Shown: piece after piece, positions 1-8,880 of the stretch
Layout: each line of letters begins with the position of its first letter
Numbering within the stretch: position 1 is the first letter of the stretch
DNA from: Hyphomicrobiales bacterium
GTDB lineage: Bacteria > Pseudomonadota > Alphaproteobacteria > Rhizobiales > Rhizobiaceae
Direction of reading: 5' to 3'
Length of the DNA stretch: 64,000 bases
Assembly: GCA_900473805.1 (NCBI GenBank)
Contig: UCMS01000014.1
Location: forward strand, 186,001 to 250,000
Program-made: the position numbers and the translations under genes
Notes under the pieces: generated by a model
Databases searched by the model: none
The model's input: the letters and a program-made list of their open reading frames with translations, nothing else
Told to the model about the DNA's origin: nothing

Positions 1-335
1 GGCCGGACGGACATTACTGGTTCCGGGCGGTAAAGCCGAAATTCTACCCGATCCCCGACGACGGGCCGGTTGGCCAACTGCTCGGCAAGCTCGGTCGCCA
101 CCCCTACCGCCCGGCCCATCTGCACTACATCATCAAGGCAGAGGGATACGAGACGCTCGTCACGCATATCTTCGATCCCGATGATCCCTACATCCATTCC
201 GATGCGGTCTTCGGCGTGAAGGAGAGCCTGCTCGCGAAATTCGATCGCCGGAAGGATGCCGCCCGGGCGTCGGACTTCGGCTTCACCGAGGAATTCTGGG
301 AGGTGAAGCACGATTTCGTGCTGGTGAGTACGTAA
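1..335 (+). CDS. Intradiol ring-cleavage dioxygenase, C-terminal part (hydroxyquinol/catechol 1,2-dioxygenase type)
   Basis: The reading frame is open from base 3 and ends at TAA 333-335, so only the last 110 residues are present; the gene starts outside the window. The visible part contains the HYWFRAV strand, the RPAHLHY histidine motif that supplies iron ligands in intradiol dioxygenases, and the downstream THIFDPDDPY segment. These enzymes are cytoplasmic non-heme Fe(III) proteins that open a 1,2-diol aromatic ring between the hydroxyls. The RPAHLHY plus VTHIFDP combination resembles hydroxyquinol 1,2-dioxygenases more than catechol ones, but the substrate cannot be fixed from a C-terminal fragment. 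No related catabolic gene follows; the next gene is on the other strand. Confidence 0.85.
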   Translation, partial: PDGHYWFRAVKPKFYPIPDDGPVGQLLGKLGRHPYRPAHLHYIIKAEGYETLVTHIFDPDDPYIHSDAVFGVKESLLAKFDRRKDAARASDFGFTEEFWEVKHDFVLVST

Positions 336-389
336 CTTGCGAGGAATTAACGCGCCGCGCAGATCGAGAGCGTCGGATACGCATAGGAC

Positions 390-2339
390 TTAGTTGCTTT
401 CAATGTTCGCAACCGGATCTGTTCCCGCCACGCCGATAAATTCGAACAGAACAGAGCGCGCCAATTCTTCGTCTTCCGACGCTACTGCGGCTTTAAGGCG
501 TTCCAAGGCCTGGGCTACTTCTTGGTTTGAAACCCCTGAGGAATAAGCCCGAAGAATCTTGGGATGCGAGGTCGACGTGGCATTATCCCGGTCATAGAAA
601 AGCTCTTCAAAGAGCTTTTCTCCCGGCCTCTTGCCTATGATCTGGATAGCGATTGAACCTGAATTGCCGCCTCGGAGGCTCTTATCGCTGCGAACCTGAA
701 ATCCCGCCAGCCGGATCATGTTTTCGGCAAGAGCACCGATTCTGACTGGCTCACCCATGTCGAGGAGGAAAACATCACCACCGCCCGACAGCGCCCCGGC
801 CTGCACAATTAGTTCTGCCGCCTCCGGGATTGACATGAAATACCGTGTCATATCGGGGTGCGTAACCGTGACGGGTCCCCCTTGGGCAATTTGTCGCTTG
901 AACAAGGGGACAACCGAACCGTTCGATCCGATCACATTGCCAAATCGAACAGCGCAAAAAGCCCGGCCGTTCGAGACGGATTCTGGATCAAAAGCTATGG
1001 ATCGAACGATCAACTCGGCCCACCTCTTCGTCGCCCCCATCACATTGGTCGGACGAACCGCTTTGTCCGACGAGATGAGAACGAACCTCTCCAACCCTTC
1101 CTCTGCAGCGACCGTAGCAGCGGTCAAAGTGCCAAAAACGTTGTTGCGAATGCCTTCCAGGATATTCGCCTCCACCAGAGGCACATGTTTATGGGCGGCG
1201 GCATGATAGAGGACCTGCACGTGATGCTGGCGAATGACACGACGCATAGTCATCGAATCCGTCACTGACCCCAAAACAGGGACCAACACATGATCGCCAG
1301 TCGGGATCAGTTCCTGTTCGATCTTGTAGAGCGCATATTCGCTGGCTTCGAGAAGAATGAGTTTTCGAGGTTTCCAGCGCATGATCAGACGACAGAGCTC
1401 CGATCCGATAGAGCCACCTGCTCCGGTCACCATGACAATCTTGTCGGTAATGGCGGCTGCCAGAAGCCCTTTGTCTGGAGGCACGCAGGAGCGTCCTAAC
1501 AATTCGTCGATCTCGATCTCGCGGACCTGATTGACGATGTAACGTCCGTCAACGAGATCGGAGATATCGGGAAGGCTGCGCACCTTTACTCCCAACCCTG
1601 CCACTCGAGCAATGACGGCCTGACGTGTCTCAGAAGGTATTGCCGACATGCTCAATATTATCTGCTTGATCCCGTACCGGTCGACCAACACGGGCAGCTC
1701 ACGCGACGGGTATACCCTGTAGCCTCCGATATCCCGCCCGACACTCGACGGATCGTCATCAATCAAGCCGACCACATAACGATTGCCCTGCCCAGTCAAG
1801 GCGCGCGCGAGCCGAGCTGACGTTGGTCCGGCTCCATAAATGAAAACAGGCTCCTCGTTACGTCTTAAGCCTGTGCCGAAACTGAGGATCCACTTCGCAA
1901 GGAAGCGGAGACTACCGATGAGCAGCGTCCCCAAGACGAAGTAAAGGAAAGGCACCGATCGGGGAACGATCCCTCGACCGGCCATCTCCACGAGGAATAT
2001 GATGATGACCCAACTCATCGTGGCAATGAGCATGGCGCGCAGGACGGTCCAGATCGCCGCCTCGGGAAGATATCGGATCACGGAACGATAGAGCCCCAAC
2101 CTGACAAAGACAGGGATCGCGACGAGCGGAGCGAAACCCGCCAAAATCAAACGCTCGGATGTCAATCCGGGGGTCCAGTCAGAAAGACGGAGCGCATAGG
2201 CACCCCACAGCGCAACCAAAAGGGCAAACGCGTCCATCGAGATCATCAGGATACGCTTCCACACCCGCGGCATCCTGATGAGACGCTCTCGGATCTTAAT
2301 GACAAGCTTATCCGCGCTCACGCCCAACTCGCCCCTCAT
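390..2339 (-). CDS. Polysaccharide biosynthesis nucleotide-sugar dehydratase/epimerase, membrane-anchored (CapD/FlaA1/WbpM family)
   Basis: About 649 residues, the usual size of long WbpM/CapD-type proteins. The N-terminal 150 residues hold four to five hydrophobic helices, followed by a first CoA/NAD-binding-like domain with GAGPTSARL, and then the catalytic short-chain dehydrogenase domain with the nucleotide motif GAGGSIGSEL. The active-site segment DKAVRPTNVMGATKR shows the Met-x3-Lys arrangement characteristic of this family in place of Tyr-x3-Lys. Members modify UDP-sugars (4,6-dehydration or epimerisation) for capsule, O-antigen or exopolysaccharide. The ATG at 2339 was preferred to a TTG three codons upstream. 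The sugar transferase next to it on the same strand, 36 bp upstream, supports a glycan-assembly role. Confidence 0.88.
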   Translation of the reverse strand: MRGELGVSADKLVIKIRERLIRMPRVWKRILMISMDAFALLVALWGAYALRLSDWTPGLTSERLILAGFAPLVAIPVFVRLGLYRSVIRYLPEAAIWTVLRAMLIATMSWVIIIFLVEMAGRGIVPRSVPFLYFVLGTLLIGSLRFLAKWILSFGTGLRRNEEPVFIYGAGPTSARLARALTGQGNRYVVGLIDDDPSSVGRDIGGYRVYPSRELPVLVDRYGIKQIILSMSAIPSETRQAVIARVAGLGVKVRSLPDISDLVDGRYIVNQVREIEIDELLGRSCVPPDKGLLAAAITDKIVMVTGAGGSIGSELCRLIMRWKPRKLILLEASEYALYKIEQELIPTGDHVLVPVLGSVTDSMTMRRVIRQHHVQVLYHAAAHKHVPLVEANILEGIRNNVFGTLTAATVAAEEGLERFVLISSDKAVRPTNVMGATKRWAELIVRSIAFDPESVSNGRAFCAVRFGNVIGSNGSVVPLFKRQIAQGGPVTVTHPDMTRYFMSIPEAAELIVQAGALSGGGDVFLLDMGEPVRIGALAENMIRLAGFQVRSDKSLRGGNSGSIAIQIIGKRPGEKLFEELFYDRDNATSTSHPKILRAYSSGVSNQEVAQALERLKAAVASEDEELARSVLFEFIGVAGTDPVANIESN

Positions 2340-2375
2340 GGTTACCAATTTTTGCGGGTATCGGATTGCTCCCAG

Positions 2376-2936
2376 TCAATGCGCAACACCTCGCGCACCC
2401 AGAACCCTAGCGACCGTCAGGACGAGGACACGTAGGTCAAACCAAAGGTTCTGCTTGAGCAGATACTCGGCGTCATAGGCAACTTTTAGAGGAATCTCCA
2501 GCTCGTCACGGCCGTTAACCTGGGCCCATCCTGTCAATCCAGGTGTGAGGATATGAACGCCCTTTTCGGTACGGGCGGCGATCAGGTCATCCTGATTGTA
2601 GAGTGCGGGCCTTGGCCCCACGAGGGCCATGTCCCCTCGCAAAATTGACCAGAATTGGGGCAATTCGTCGAGGCTGCTCTTTCGCAGGAAGCCGCCGATG
2701 GGCGTCAGATGGAGCGCAGGGTCGGACAGAAGATGAGTGGCAACAACCGGGGTCTCAATCCGCATGGTGCGGAATTTTGGCATCCAATACACTTGGTTCA
2801 GGCGCCCAACCCTCTGAGACCAGTAAAGAACGGGTCCCTCTGACGTCAGTCGTACCGCCACTGCTATGGCAAGCATCGGAATGGCGAAAACGATGAGAGC
2901 GATCAGGGCGGCCAGAATGTCGAACGTACGTTTCAT
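2376..2936 (-). CDS. Undecaprenyl-phosphate sugar phosphotransferase (bacterial sugar transferase family)
   Basis: About 186 residues. It starts with one hydrophobic helix after MKRTFD and continues with the family hallmarks: GPVLYWSQRVGR, the KFRTM motif, the SLDELPQ segment with the catalytic Asp-Glu pair, and VGPRPAL. These are short WecP/PglC-like monotopic enzymes that load the first sugar phosphate onto undecaprenyl phosphate at the inner membrane. The ATG at 2936 has a G-rich stretch in front; another ATG lies 18 bp upstream. It is the first gene of a two-gene unit with the dehydratase downstream, a common pairing in rhizobial polysaccharide loci. Which sugar is transferred cannot be told. 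Confidence 0.88.
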   Translation of the reverse strand: MKRTFDILAALIALIVFAIPMLAIAVAVRLTSEGPVLYWSQRVGRLNQVYWMPKFRTMRIETPVVATHLLSDPALHLTPIGGFLRKSSLDELPQFWSILRGDMALVGPRPALYNQDDLIAARTEKGVHILTPGLTGWAQVNGRDELEIPLKVAYDAEYLLKQNLWFDLRVLVLTVARVLGARGVAH

Positions 2937-3110
2937 GACAGCCCCCGAAACCATCCATCACACGAGCCTACCTGTAATCCGTTTTGGATAGCTTATAAAT
3001 CCACAAACGTCACTTCAGAGGAAACACCCCGCGGCGCCACACCAAGAAGGCAGGTGTGACATCAAGGCAGCAGGGTTGAGCGCCCTTTAGTGAGGTTTGA
3101 AGCGGCAGCC

Positions 3111-3317
3111 TTACTGCTCGCCGAGCTTCATTGACGGATCATAGTTCTTGCCATGCACGGTCTTCACCACGGCCTGGCCGCAATACAAGCGGTTCTCGGC
3201 AGCATTGAACGTGTGGCTCGGCGAGCCGTGCAGTTCCCAGCCCTTGTTCAGCGCGTCGGTGACGCGGTGGCAGAAGCTCGAATCATCCGGGCCGGTGAGG
3301 AAACGATAGACTTTCAT
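3111..3317 (-). CDS. DUF1737 small protein
   Basis: 68 residues with the DUF1737 pattern: MKVYRFLTGPDDSSFCHRV at the start, a central GWELHGSP, and a QAVVK strand. It is predicted cytoplasmic, without signal peptide or membrane helix. Its ATG overlaps the TGA of the upstream CitE-like gene (ATGA at 3314-3317), so the two are probably translationally coupled. Members are widespread in alphaproteobacteria and have no established function. The last residues (PSMKLGEQ) are polar and look like a tail. Confidence 0.8.
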   Translation of the reverse strand: MKVYRFLTGPDDSSFCHRVTDALNKGWELHGSPSHTFNAAENRLYCGQAVVKTVHGKNYDPSMKLGEQ

Positions 3318-4234
3318 GGCTTGTCCTTTCTAGCGGCGATCGTGGCGACCTTGTCGAGGAGGCGGGCAGCCTCCTCGGCATGCAGTCTTTCGATCATGCG
3401 CCCATCGATGTTGATGACGTTGAAGCCCGCATGGGCGGGGTCGGCAAAGGCGGCGGCGACCAGATGAGCCTCCGTGATGGCTGCCTCCGACGGACCGAAA
3501 TGGTGGTTGGCCGGCTCCACCTGGGCCGGATGGATGAGCATCTTGCCGTCGAAACCCATGGCGCGGCCTTGGGCGCATTCTTCCGAGAAGGCGTCCATGT
3601 CGCGGAAGTCATTCGACACGCTGTCGATGACATCGAGCCCATAGGCGCGGGCGGCGAGCACGACCTGCATGAGGTATGGCACCAGATAGGTCCGCCCGGG
3701 TGCCGCCGGGATGCCCGTTGCCTTGCGCAGGTCGTTCAGCCCGACGACGAAGGCATCGAGCCGGCTGTCGCTGGTGCGCCCCGACGAGGCAATCGCTGCG
3801 GCATTCAGCACGCCACGCGGCGTTTCGATCATCGCCCAGATCCTGAGACCTTCCGTCGCATCGCTCTCGCCCAGAATGTCGGCCACGTCCTGAACGGCCA
3901 CCGGCTCCTCGACCTTTGGGATGAGCACGGCGTCGGGTGCGGCTTCGATGACGAGTTCCATGTCCTCGCGATAGAACGCGGTGTCCGCGGCATTGATCCG
4001 GATGATCCGCTCGCGGTGGCCGAGATCGCGATCTCTGAGGAAATTCAGAAGGTTGGTGCGCGCATCCCCCTTGCGGTTCTCGGCGACGGAATCCTCGAGA
4101 TCGAAGATCACCGCATCGCAGTCCAGGCTCGTGAGCTTTTCGAGCGCCCGGTCGTTGATCGCCGGGACGGTCAGCACGGAACGGCGGACACGGGAGGGGT
4201 GGTGTGCGCGGAAGGAGGAGACGTCAGATGTCAT
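3314..4234 (-). CDS. CitE/HpcH-family CoA ester lyase
   Basis: 306 residues from ATG 4234. The family pattern is clear: RRSVLTVPAINDRALEK, the Mg-binding DAVIFDLEDSVAENRK segment, ARTNL, and the conserved Glu strand IWAMIETPRGVLNA. These TIM-barrel enzymes (malyl-CoA, citramalyl-CoA or citryl-CoA lyases) split or form 3-hydroxyacyl-CoA esters. The reading frame extends 31 codons further upstream without family similarity, so the internal ATG was chosen. It is coupled to the downstream DUF1737 gene. The exact CoA ester is unknown; stand-alone rhizobial members are often called (3S)-malyl-CoA thioesterase or beta-methylmalyl-CoA lyase. Confidence 0.85.
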   Translation of the reverse strand: MTSDVSSFRAHHPSRVRRSVLTVPAINDRALEKLTSLDCDAVIFDLEDSVAENRKGDARTNLLNFLRDRDLGHRERIIRINAADTAFYREDMELVIEAAPDAVLIPKVEEPVAVQDVADILGESDATEGLRIWAMIETPRGVLNAAAIASSGRTSDSRLDAFVVGLNDLRKATGIPAAPGRTYLVPYLMQVVLAARAYGLDVIDSVSNDFRDMDAFSEECAQGRAMGFDGKMLIHPAQVEPANHHFGPSEAAITEAHLVAAAFADPAHAGFNVINIDGRMIERLHAEEAARLLDKVATIAARKDKP

Positions 4235-4338
4235 GGCCGAGTTCTGGCAAGCTTTGCCCTGCCACGCAAGATGACAATTGGGTGAAAGGCCCTTGCATTG
4301 CCCCGGAATAAGGACCACCTTGGTCAACGAGAAAGGAC

Positions 4339-4575
4339 ATGATCATGCAGAACCTTCGATCCGCCGTTTACGCCCTTGCCGGCCTCGCCTTTGTCGGTCT
4401 CGCTGCCGCTTTCGCGGTTTCGCTGACGCTGGTGGTCGGTGCGCTCCTGACCGTGACGCTCGGTGCCCGCATGCTGATGGGCAAGACCAAGCGCGCGCCC
4501 GTCTACGTCAAGGCGAAGCGTCGCGAAGACGTGCGCGTCTGGAATGACGGCAAGGGTACGATCATCGACCTCTGA
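4339..4575 (+). CDS. Small membrane protein of unknown function
   Basis: 78 residues, with ATGs at 4339 and 4345 (MIMQNL); a purine-rich GAGAAAGGA precedes the first. A 35-residue hydrophobic stretch, probably a helical hairpin, is followed by a basic linker (GKTKRAP) and a polar C-terminus ending NDGKGTIIDL. The second half looks cytoplasmic. No function is recognised; similar short proteins occur in rhizobia. It is divergent from the CitE-like gene and closed by a hairpin just downstream, so it is probably monocistronic. Confidence 0.65.
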   Translation: MIMQNLRSAVYALAGLAFVGLAAAFAVSLTLVVGALLTVTLGARMLMGKTKRAPVYVKAKRREDVRVWNDGKGTIIDL

Positions 4576-4599
4576 TCGGTCGGACCTCGGACCCTCTCA

Positions 4600-4623
4600 C
4601 TCACCCGCATGGCGGGTGAGTTC
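4600..4623 (+). terminator. Hairpin downstream of the small membrane protein gene
   Basis: A perfect 9-bp inverted repeat (CTCACCCGC / GCGGGTGAG) with a 3-nt ATG loop lies 25 bp after the stop codon. The T-tract behind it is weak (TTCCTG), so termination may be partial. Confidence 0.5.
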
Positions 4624-4749
4624 CTGTGGCTGTGTATCGCGCCACCAGACTTCCCCCTCAGGGCGTCACAAGATTCTCCTTCAAATTCGTCCGATTTTGC
4701 TCTAAGGGCGGGGCATCACACGCGCATTAGCCAGATCGAAGGCAGACTG

Positions 4750-5355
4750 ATGGACAAGTTCGTAAAGCTCACCGGTGTCGCGGCACCGCTTCCGGTCGTC
4801 AATGTCGACACGGACATGATCATCCCCAAGGACTATCTGAAGACCATCAAGCGCACCGGTCTCGGCACCGGTCTTTTCGCCGAGGCGCGCTACAAGGAAG
4901 ATGGTTCGGAGAACCCGGATTTCGTTCTGAACAAGCCGGCTTACCGGAATGCGCAGATCCTCGTTGCCGGCGACAATTTCGGCTGCGGCTCCTCGCGCGA
5001 GCATGCGCCGTGGGCGCTGCTCGATTTCGGCATCCGCTGCGTGATCTCCACCTCGTTCGCCGACATCTTCTACAACAACTGCTTCAAGAACGGCATCCTG
5101 CCGATCATCGTCAGCCAGGACAATCTGGACAAGCTGATGGACGATGCCAGCCGCGGTTCGAATGCCGTGCTGACGGTCGACCTGGAAGCTCAGGAAATCA
5201 CCGGTCCCGATGGCGGCAAGATCTCCTTCGAGCTCGACGCCTTCAAGCGCCACTGCCTGCTGAACGGTCTCGACGACATCGGCCTGACGCTTGAAAAGGC
5301 CTCGAGCATCTCGACCTTCGAGCAGTCCAACGCCGCCCAGCGCCCTTGGGCCTGA
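4750..5355 (+). CDS. leuD: 3-isopropylmalate dehydratase small subunit
   Basis: 201 residues from ATG 4750, the standard length for LeuD. Typical segments are [18 protein letters not shown], the conserved [17 protein letters not shown] block, and [20 protein letters not shown]. With LeuC, which is not in this window, it isomerises 2-isopropylmalate to 3-isopropylmalate in leucine synthesis. The frame is open 47 codons further upstream, but that part has no family similarity. A hairpin terminator follows directly. leuB lies 1.2 kb downstream on the same strand, separated by an opposite-strand gene. Confidence 0.96.
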   Translation: MDKFVKLTGVAAPLPVVNVDTDMIIPKDYLKTIKRTGLGTGLFAEARYKEDGSENPDFVLNKPAYRNAQILVAGDNFGCGSSREHAPWALLDFGIRCVISTSFADIFYNNCFKNGILPIIVSQDNLDKLMDDASRGSNAVLTVDLEAQEITGPDGGKISFELDAFKRHCLLNGLDDIGLTLEKASSISTFEQSNAAQRPWA

Positions 5356-5381
5356 GTGCTGCTCAAGCACTGACATGTTGA

Positions 5382-5409
5382 AGCCGGGCTCGCGCCTGGC
5401 TTTTTCTTT
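5382..5409 (+). terminator. Rho-independent terminator after leuD
   Basis: Stem AGCCGGG / CCTGGCT (one G-T pair) with loop CTCGCG is followed by TTTTTCTTT. A second small dyad (AGTGCT / AGCACT, 5355-5372) sits at the stop codon. The gene beyond ends at 5414 on the other strand, so the terminator may act in both directions. Confidence 0.75.
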
Positions 5410-5413
5410 GGCC

Positions 5414-6346
5414 TCAGAGGAAGCGGGTGCGCCAGGCCTCGAGTGCGGCGAGCGACACGCCGATGCCGCCGCAGACCTCGATCAGCGGGGCCTTGTAACG
5501 CGAGAGCCGATCGGCATGCACGTCGGCCACGGCGAGCGCTGCACCGCAGGCCGGCTCGACGAGCACCCGATGCGCATCGGCAAATTTCAGGCAGGCGGCA
5601 ACCGCCTCGGCATCGGTCACCGTGACGCTTTCGATCGGATGCGTCGCCAGAAGATCGAAGACATGCTGGGCAACCTGCCGCGCACCGAGCGAAACGGCGA
5701 TCGAGGTGATGGCCGGCAGCGTCACGCGCTCTTTGGCGGCGACGGCTGCATTCAACGACGCGGCACCGTCCGTCTCGACTGCAATCACGGGAATGTCGCG
5801 CAGCCCGTTGCGCCGCAGACCCTCGACGATGCCGGCGAGCAATCCGCCACCGCCGACGCTGGTGACGACGCAGTCGAATTCGGCACCGGCCTTGACCACT
5901 TCGTCGATCAAGGTCGCGTGACCTTCCCAGAGCAGCGGATGATCATAGGGGTGGACATAGGCCGCCTTGCGTTCGGCGGCGAGTGCGACGGCATGGGCAT
6001 TGGCTTCGTCGAAGACCGATCCATGCACGAGAACGCTGGCACCGGTAGCGGCGATGCGGGTGCGGACTTCGGGCGATGTCGTTTCCGGCACGACGATGGT
6101 GACGGGCACACCGAGCGATCTGCCCGCAACAGCAGCGGCAATGCCGGCATTGCCGCCGGAGGCGCAGAAAATCTCGCGCGCGCCTTTGGCCACCTCGTGC
6201 TGGCAAAGCAGGCCGACGCCGCGCAGCTTGAAGCTGCCGGAAGGCTGCAGGGCGTCGAGCTTCAGCCAGAGCGGCAGGCCGCTTGCGCTATAGTCGGCAG
6301 CCGCCCGCAGGAGCGGTGTTTTAATATGCAGGGGAGAAAGGGGCAT
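5414..6346 (-). CDS. PLP-dependent threonine/serine dehydratase-like protein
   Basis: 310 residues. The fold-type II PLP signature is plain: SGSFKLRG with the Schiff-base Lys at residue 40, the ASGGNAGIA substrate/phosphate loop, and the glycine-rich VGGGGLLAG. The length and the single catalytic domain without an ACT domain match the L-serine/L-threonine dehydratases of the liver SDH type, which deaminate Ser or Thr to pyruvate or 2-oxobutyrate. The ATG at 6346 was chosen because the family match begins there. It lies between leuD and leuB on the opposite strand; 2-oxobutyrate would feed isoleucine synthesis, but that link is only inferred. Another family enzyme such as a racemase remains possible. 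Confidence 0.8.
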   Translation of the reverse strand: MPLSPLHIKTPLLRAAADYSASGLPLWLKLDALQPSGSFKLRGVGLLCQHEVAKGAREIFCASGGNAGIAAAVAGRSLGVPVTIVVPETTSPEVRTRIAATGASVLVHGSVFDEANAHAVALAAERKAAYVHPYDHPLLWEGHATLIDEVVKAGAEFDCVVTSVGGGGLLAGIVEGLRRNGLRDIPVIAVETDGAASLNAAVAAKERVTLPAITSIAVSLGARQVAQHVFDLLATHPIESVTVTDAEAVAACLKFADAHRVLVEPACGAALAVADVHADRLSRYKAPLIEVCGGIGVSLAALEAWRTRFL

Positions 6347-6527
6347 GGAGGGGGACTCGAAGATGCTGGAGGGACGTGCATCTTTTGGACCCCGGAACCG
6401 CATGGGTCAACCGGCAAAACCCGGGCGCAAGACGCCGCGAACCGTACCGTTTCCGGCCTATCTCGCTTGAAATGCCCCTGCCCCGCGCGTAAGACACCGC
6501 GACTTCTTTTTCGAGTGGAGGGTTTCC

Positions 6528-7640
6528 ATGACGGCTCGCAATCTTCTCCTGCTGCCCGGTGACGGCATCGGCCCCGAGGCCATGGCCGAAGTTCGCAAGA
6601 TCATCGCCTATATGAACGAGGCGCAGGGTGCCGGCTTCGTCACCGACGAAGGTCTCGTGGGCGGTTCCGCTTACGATGCCCATGGCGCGGCCATTTCGGA
6701 AGAAGACATGGCCAAGGCGCTCGCTGCCGATGCCGTTCTCTTCGGTGCCGTTGGCGGTCCGAGGTGGGACGACGTGCCTTATGACGTGCGTCCGGAAGCC
6801 GGCTTGCTTCGCCTGCGCAAGGATCTTGAGCTGTTCGCCAACCTGCGTCCGGCGATCTGCTATCCGGCTCTCGCCAATGCCTCGTCGCTGAAGCCCGAGC
6901 TGGTGGAGGGTCTCGACATCCTCATCGTGCGCGAGCTGACCGGTGGCGTATACTTCGGCGAGCCGAAGACGATCACCGATCTCGGCAATGGCCAGAAGCG
7001 TGCGATCGACACCCAGGTCTACGACACCTACGAGATCGAGCGCATCGCCGCCGTCGCCTTCGAACTGGCCCGCACCCGCAACAACGCCGTCTGCTCGATG
7101 GAAAAGCGCAACGTCATGAAGTCGGGCGTGTTGTGGAACCAGGTCGTCACGGCGACGCACAAGGAGAAGTTCTCCGACGTGAAGCTCGACCACATGCTGG
7201 CCGATGCCGGCGGCATGCAGCTGGTCCGCGCGCCCAAGCAGTTCGACGTGATCGTGACCGACAACCTGTTCGGCGACATGCTCTCCGACGTGGCCGCCAT
7301 GCTGACGGGCTCGCTCGGCATGCTGCCGTCGGCCTCGCTCGGTGCTCCGGATGCCAAGACCGGCAAGCGCAAGGCGCTTTACGAGCCCGTGCATGGTTCG
7401 GCACCCGACATCGCCGGCAAGGGTATCGCCAACCCGATCGCCATGATCGCCTCCTTTGCCATGTGCCTGCGCTATTCGTTCAACATGGTGACGGAAGCCG
7501 ATCGCCTCGAGAAGGCCATTGCGAATGTGCTCGACCAGGGCATCCGCACCGGCGACATCATGGCCGAGGGTTGCCGCCAGGTCGGTACCGTCGAGATGGG
7601 CGATGCGATCCTTGAGGAGTTCAAGGCGCTTTCCGCCTGA
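6528..7640 (+). CDS. leuB: 3-isopropylmalate dehydrogenase
   Basis: 370 residues, full length. Family landmarks are [13 protein letters not shown] at the N-terminus, AVGGPRWD, the substrate-binding [12 protein letters not shown] block, the [12 protein letters not shown] loop, and the metal/NAD region [17 protein letters not shown] followed by [14 protein letters not shown]. It oxidatively decarboxylates 3-isopropylmalate to 2-oxoisocaproate with NAD+ in leucine synthesis. A GTGGAGGGTTTCC stretch before ATG 6528 is a good ribosome site. It is followed by a strong terminator, so it is probably a single-gene transcript, as in other rhizobia. Confidence 0.97.
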   Translation: MTARNLLLLPGDGIGPEAMAEVRKIIAYMNEAQGAGFVTDEGLVGGSAYDAHGAAISEEDMAKALAADAVLFGAVGGPRWDDVPYDVRPEAGLLRLRKDLELFANLRPAICYPALANASSLKPELVEGLDILIVRELTGGVYFGEPKTITDLGNGQKRAIDTQVYDTYEIERIAAVAFELARTRNNAVCSMEKRNVMKSGVLWNQVVTATHKEKFSDVKLDHMLADAGGMQLVRAPKQFDVIVTDNLFGDMLSDVAAMLTGSLGMLPSASLGAPDAKTGKRKALYEPVHGSAPDIAGKGIANPIAMIASFAMCLRYSFNMVTEADRLEKAIANVLDQGIRTGDIMAEGCRQVGTVEMGDAILEEFKALSA

Positions 7641-7665
7641 ACCAGACCAACTGAATTCTGATCCG

Positions 7666-7693
7666 ACGGCGCGGGGCAACCCGCGCCGTTTTT
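7666..7693 (+). terminator. Rho-independent terminator after leuB
   Basis: A perfect 10-bp GC-rich stem (ACGGCGCGGG / CCCGCGCCGT) with loop GCAA runs into TTTTT. It lies 25 bp past the leuB stop. Confidence 0.92.
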
Positions 7694-7854
7694 CGTTGGC
7701 GCCCTATCCGGCACGCAGGGGGTCACTTCTCCGTGATAAAGCCTTCTGAGGAGAAAGCGACGGTCACATCGGCAATCCGAAACGCCACTGCCTGCGTAAA
7801 CATCACCGAAAGGCAATCTACGGCAGATGCGACCACACCTTCAGGGGAGTGGGT

Positions 7855-7879
7855 GGAACATGAGCGGCCTTGAGCCGTT
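7855..7879 (+). promoter_or_regulatory. EcfG (RpoE2)-type general stress promoter of rpoH
   Basis: GGAAC at 7855-7859 and CGTT at 7876-7879, spaced by exactly 16 bases, match the alphaproteobacterial EcfG promoter (GGAAC, 16-17 bases, cGTT). The expected start of transcription is about 60 bases before the rpoH ATG. It is known that rpoH2 of Sinorhizobium meliloti depends on RpoE2. The site also argues against the longer upstream reading frame, which would put the promoter inside the gene. Confidence 0.75.
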
Positions 7880-7943
7880 CAACAGCAAATGCCGGAAAAC
7901 GGGCTGCCGGCGTGCGGTCCCCCAGACCCAGGGAGATGTTTCG

Positions 7944-8816
7944 ATGAAGGCAATATCCGCTGACAGACACATCATCAGATACGCGATGTCGCAGCCCTAT
8001 CTTGAACGGGAAGAAGAACTGGATCTGGCCATCCGGTGGAAGGAACAGGACGATCAGGGCGCCCGCAACAGGATCGCCCAGGCGCATATGAGGCTCGTGA
8101 TCGCCATGGCCTCCAAGTTTCGTGGTTTCGGCTTGCCGCTGAATGATCTGATCCAGGAAGGCTATATCGGGCTTCTGGAAGCCGCAGCGCGTTTCGATCC
8201 CGGTCGAGAAGTCCGTTTCTCGACCTATGCGGGCTGGTGGATCCGGGCGTCGATGCAGGATTACATCTTGCGCAACTGGTCGATCGTGCGCGGCGGCACG
8301 AGTTCGAGCCAGAAGGCACTTTTCTTCAACCTCCGGCGCTTGCGCGCAAAGTTGGCGCAAGGAGACAACCGCCTTTCCGATCAGGCCATACACCAGGAAA
8401 TCGCCTCTGCTCTCGGCGTCAGCCTCGCCGATGTTCAGTCGATGGATGCACGCTTGTCCGGAAACGACGCCTCGCTTCAGACTCCGGTCGCCGGTCGCCA
8501 CGGAGAGGGGACGGAGCAACTGGATATGCTGGAAAGCAACGAGGCGCTGCCGGACGAGCAGGTGACCTCGATCATTGACGGCGAGCGGTGGAACGGGTGG
8601 CTGAAGGACGCACTCAATCGGCTGAACGAACGTGAAAGCCGTATCATCAAGGCACGGCGTCTGACAGAAGACGGCGCGACGCTGGAAGAGCTCGGGGAGG
8701 AGCTGGGCATTTCCAAAGAACGCGTTCGTCAGATCGAGACGCGAGCACTTGAAAAGCTGAAACTTGCCCTCTCGGACAGGGGCTCCAACACGGCACGCTA
8801 CGAAATGGCTTATTGA
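7944..8816 (+). CDS. rpoH: RNA polymerase sigma factor of the RpoH (sigma-32) family, probably RpoH2
   Basis: 290 residues from ATG 7944, which has AGGGAGA upstream. Region 2 is well conserved (LVIAMASKFRGFGLP, DLIQEGYIGLLEAAARFDP, RFSTYAGWWIRASMQDYILR), then the RpoH box QKALFFNLRRLR, and a region 4 helix-turn-helix (TLEELGEELGISKERVRQIE). It directs core polymerase to heat-shock and stress promoters. The in-frame extension to 7827 lacks similarity and contains the EcfG-type promoter. Such a promoter is the hallmark of the rhizobial second copy, RpoH2, used in general and photo-oxidative stress. A terminator follows. Confidence 0.93.
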   Translation: MKAISADRHIIRYAMSQPYLEREEELDLAIRWKEQDDQGARNRIAQAHMRLVIAMASKFRGFGLPLNDLIQEGYIGLLEAAARFDPGREVRFSTYAGWWIRASMQDYILRNWSIVRGGTSSSQKALFFNLRRLRAKLAQGDNRLSDQAIHQEIASALGVSLADVQSMDARLSGNDASLQTPVAGRHGEGTEQLDMLESNEALPDEQVTSIIDGERWNGWLKDALNRLNERESRIIKARRLTEDGATLEELGEELGISKERVRQIETRALEKLKLALSDRGSNTARYEMAY

Positions 8817-8838
8817 ACAGCTACAGTTTGACGTGCGG

Positions 8839-8863
8839 AGCCGGCGGAGACGCCGGCTTCTTG
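8839..8863 (+). terminator. Terminator between rpoH and the M48 protease gene
   Basis: An 8-bp perfect stem (AGCCGGCG / CGCCGGCT) with a GAGA tetraloop is followed by TCTTGTT. It sits between two convergent genes and may serve both. Confidence 0.75.
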
Positions 8864-8880
8864 TTGAAGCAATGCCGATT

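Noticed and set aside
5291..7679. Long frames opposite the dehydratase and leuB (423 and 452 codons)
   Set aside because: Both are antisense to clear enzymes, His/Arg-rich and without motifs or ribosome sites.
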